From Pseudorhodobacter antarcticus (GTDB lineage Bacteria; Pseudomonadota; Alphaproteobacteria; Rhodobacterales; Rhodobacteraceae), in contig CAMAQR010000114.1 of the NCBI GenBank assembly GCA_945860375.1, positions 1-6,656 of the forward strand: 6,656 nucleotides of DNA, in the 5' to 3' direction. A model generated the notes under the pieces. That model was not told the origin of the DNA. It worked only from the letters and a program-made list of their open reading frames with translations, and made no database searches. A program made the translations under genes and the position numbers. This document shows, piece after piece, positions 6,458 through 6,656 of the stretch; within the stretch, counting starts at the first letter, position 1; every line of letters begins with the position of its first letter.

Positions 6458-6471
6458 TTGACGCACATCAA
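6458..6471. promoter_or_regulatory. FNR/FnrL box upstream of DUF4342-beta-CASP
   Basis: Read on the plus strand, TTGACgcacATCAA matches 9 of 10 defined positions of the FNR-family consensus TTGAT-N4-ATCAA; TTGAC half-sites are, to my knowledge, common in alphaproteobacterial FnrL sites. The centre (6464.5) is about 66 bases before the DUF4342 ATG, as expected for a class II activator site with transcription start near 6423 and a 25-base leader. A loose -10 candidate (TGTTAC or TACCCA, minus strand 6439-6431) follows. It predicts induction at low oxygen. Confidence 0.72.
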
Positions 6472-6508
6472 ATCCGCATGCGCTTTCGCCGCTCTTCGGG
6501 TTGCGCCA

Positions 6509-6656
6509 CCTAGGCTCAGGACTCATAGCCAGAACATGACGATTGCGGCGAGGGCGCAGGCCGACAGGAAGATGTCAGCGCGCCTGTCAAAGCGCATGGC
6601 CACCCTTCGCCAATCCTTCAGACGCCCGAACATGTTCTCGATCTTGTGACGCTTCT
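6509..6656 (-). mobile_element. Right end of an IS5-family (IS427-group-like) insertion sequence, cut by the window edge
   Basis: The transposase tail at 6523-6656 shows an insertion sequence entering from the right. Nine bases past its stop codon lies CCTAGG (6509-6514). Elements of this group insert at TA, commonly within CTAG, so I place the element's terminus there. The boundary is inferred: the other end and its inverted repeat are outside the window, so neither the terminal repeat nor the target duplication can be checked. Confidence 0.6.
6523..6656 (-). CDS. IS5-family transposase, C-terminal 43 residues (5' end outside window)
   Basis: Reading the minus strand from 6654 gives 43 codons ending in TGA (6525-6523). 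KRHKIENMFGRLKDWRR carries the DDE-transposase signature around the catalytic glutamate (codon 6639-6637), followed by F-G-R-L-K, with lysine seven residues after it; the tail then runs ADIFLSACALAAIVMFWL and stops. This ending is typical of IS5-family, IS427-group transposases, many of which are split into two overlapping frames. The DD residues lie outside the window, so activity cannot be judged; the visible part is intact. Confidence 0.88.
   Translation of the reverse strand, partial: KRHKIENMFGRLKDWRRVAMRFDRRADIFLSACALAAIVMFWL

Noticed and set aside
6416..6649. 77-codon plus-strand frame at the right edge
   Set aside because: It is antisense to the transposase tail, which is clearly recognisable on the minus strand.
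1..6656. CRISPR arrays, tRNA/rRNA genes, tandem repeats or phage attachment sites
   Set aside because: I looked for spaced direct repeats, tRNA-like features and integrase genes and saw none.

Overview
The window is GC-rich, densely coding DNA that looks like a member of the Rhodobacterales (alphaproteobacteria). The partial first gene is closest, from memory, to the sulfide:quinone oxidoreductase of Rhodobacter capsulatus. An FNR-type box and an IS5-family transposase tail of a kind common in that group agree with this. The assignment is an inference from protein resemblance and base composition; no rRNA or tRNA is present.

Layout, left to right. Plus strand: (1) the C-terminal three quarters of a type I sulfide:quinone oxidoreductase (sqr, 2-955); (2) about 450 bases without a convincing gene (956-1404), holding a degenerate FNR/NnrR-like dyad just before (3) a 172-residue conserved protein of unknown function ending in a CPKCAK motif (1405-1923); (4) a short gap with an 8-bp hairpin; (5) a YbhP-like endonuclease/exonuclease/phosphatase protein (2031-2801), whose stop codon overlaps the start of (6) a two-HKD phospholipase D/cardiolipin synthase-like protein (2798-4360). 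Minus strand, converging on these with only 21 bases between: (7) a beta-CASP metallo-beta-lactamase nuclease (4382-6001), preceded by (8) a small DUF4342 protein (6063-6398). Upstream of that lie a near-consensus FNR box (6458-6471) and the end of an IS5-family element running off the right edge (about 6509-6656).

How the parts may work together: sqr feeds electrons from sulfide into the quinone pool. The EEP/PLD pair resembles the E. coli ybhP-clsB arrangement and probably acts on membrane phospholipid. The beta-CASP protein is probably an RNase, apparently co-transcribed with DUF4342. The strong FNR box before DUF4342-beta-CASP and the weaker dyad at almost the same distance before the CPKC gene suggest a low-oxygen-responsive accessory locus. 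This is a hypothesis built from box sequences and positions. I see no defence system, CRISPR array or clearly unprecedented machinery; the most useful leads are the shared FNR-like control, the EEP-PLD coupling, the uncharacterised CPKC protein, and the IS edge next to the promoter.
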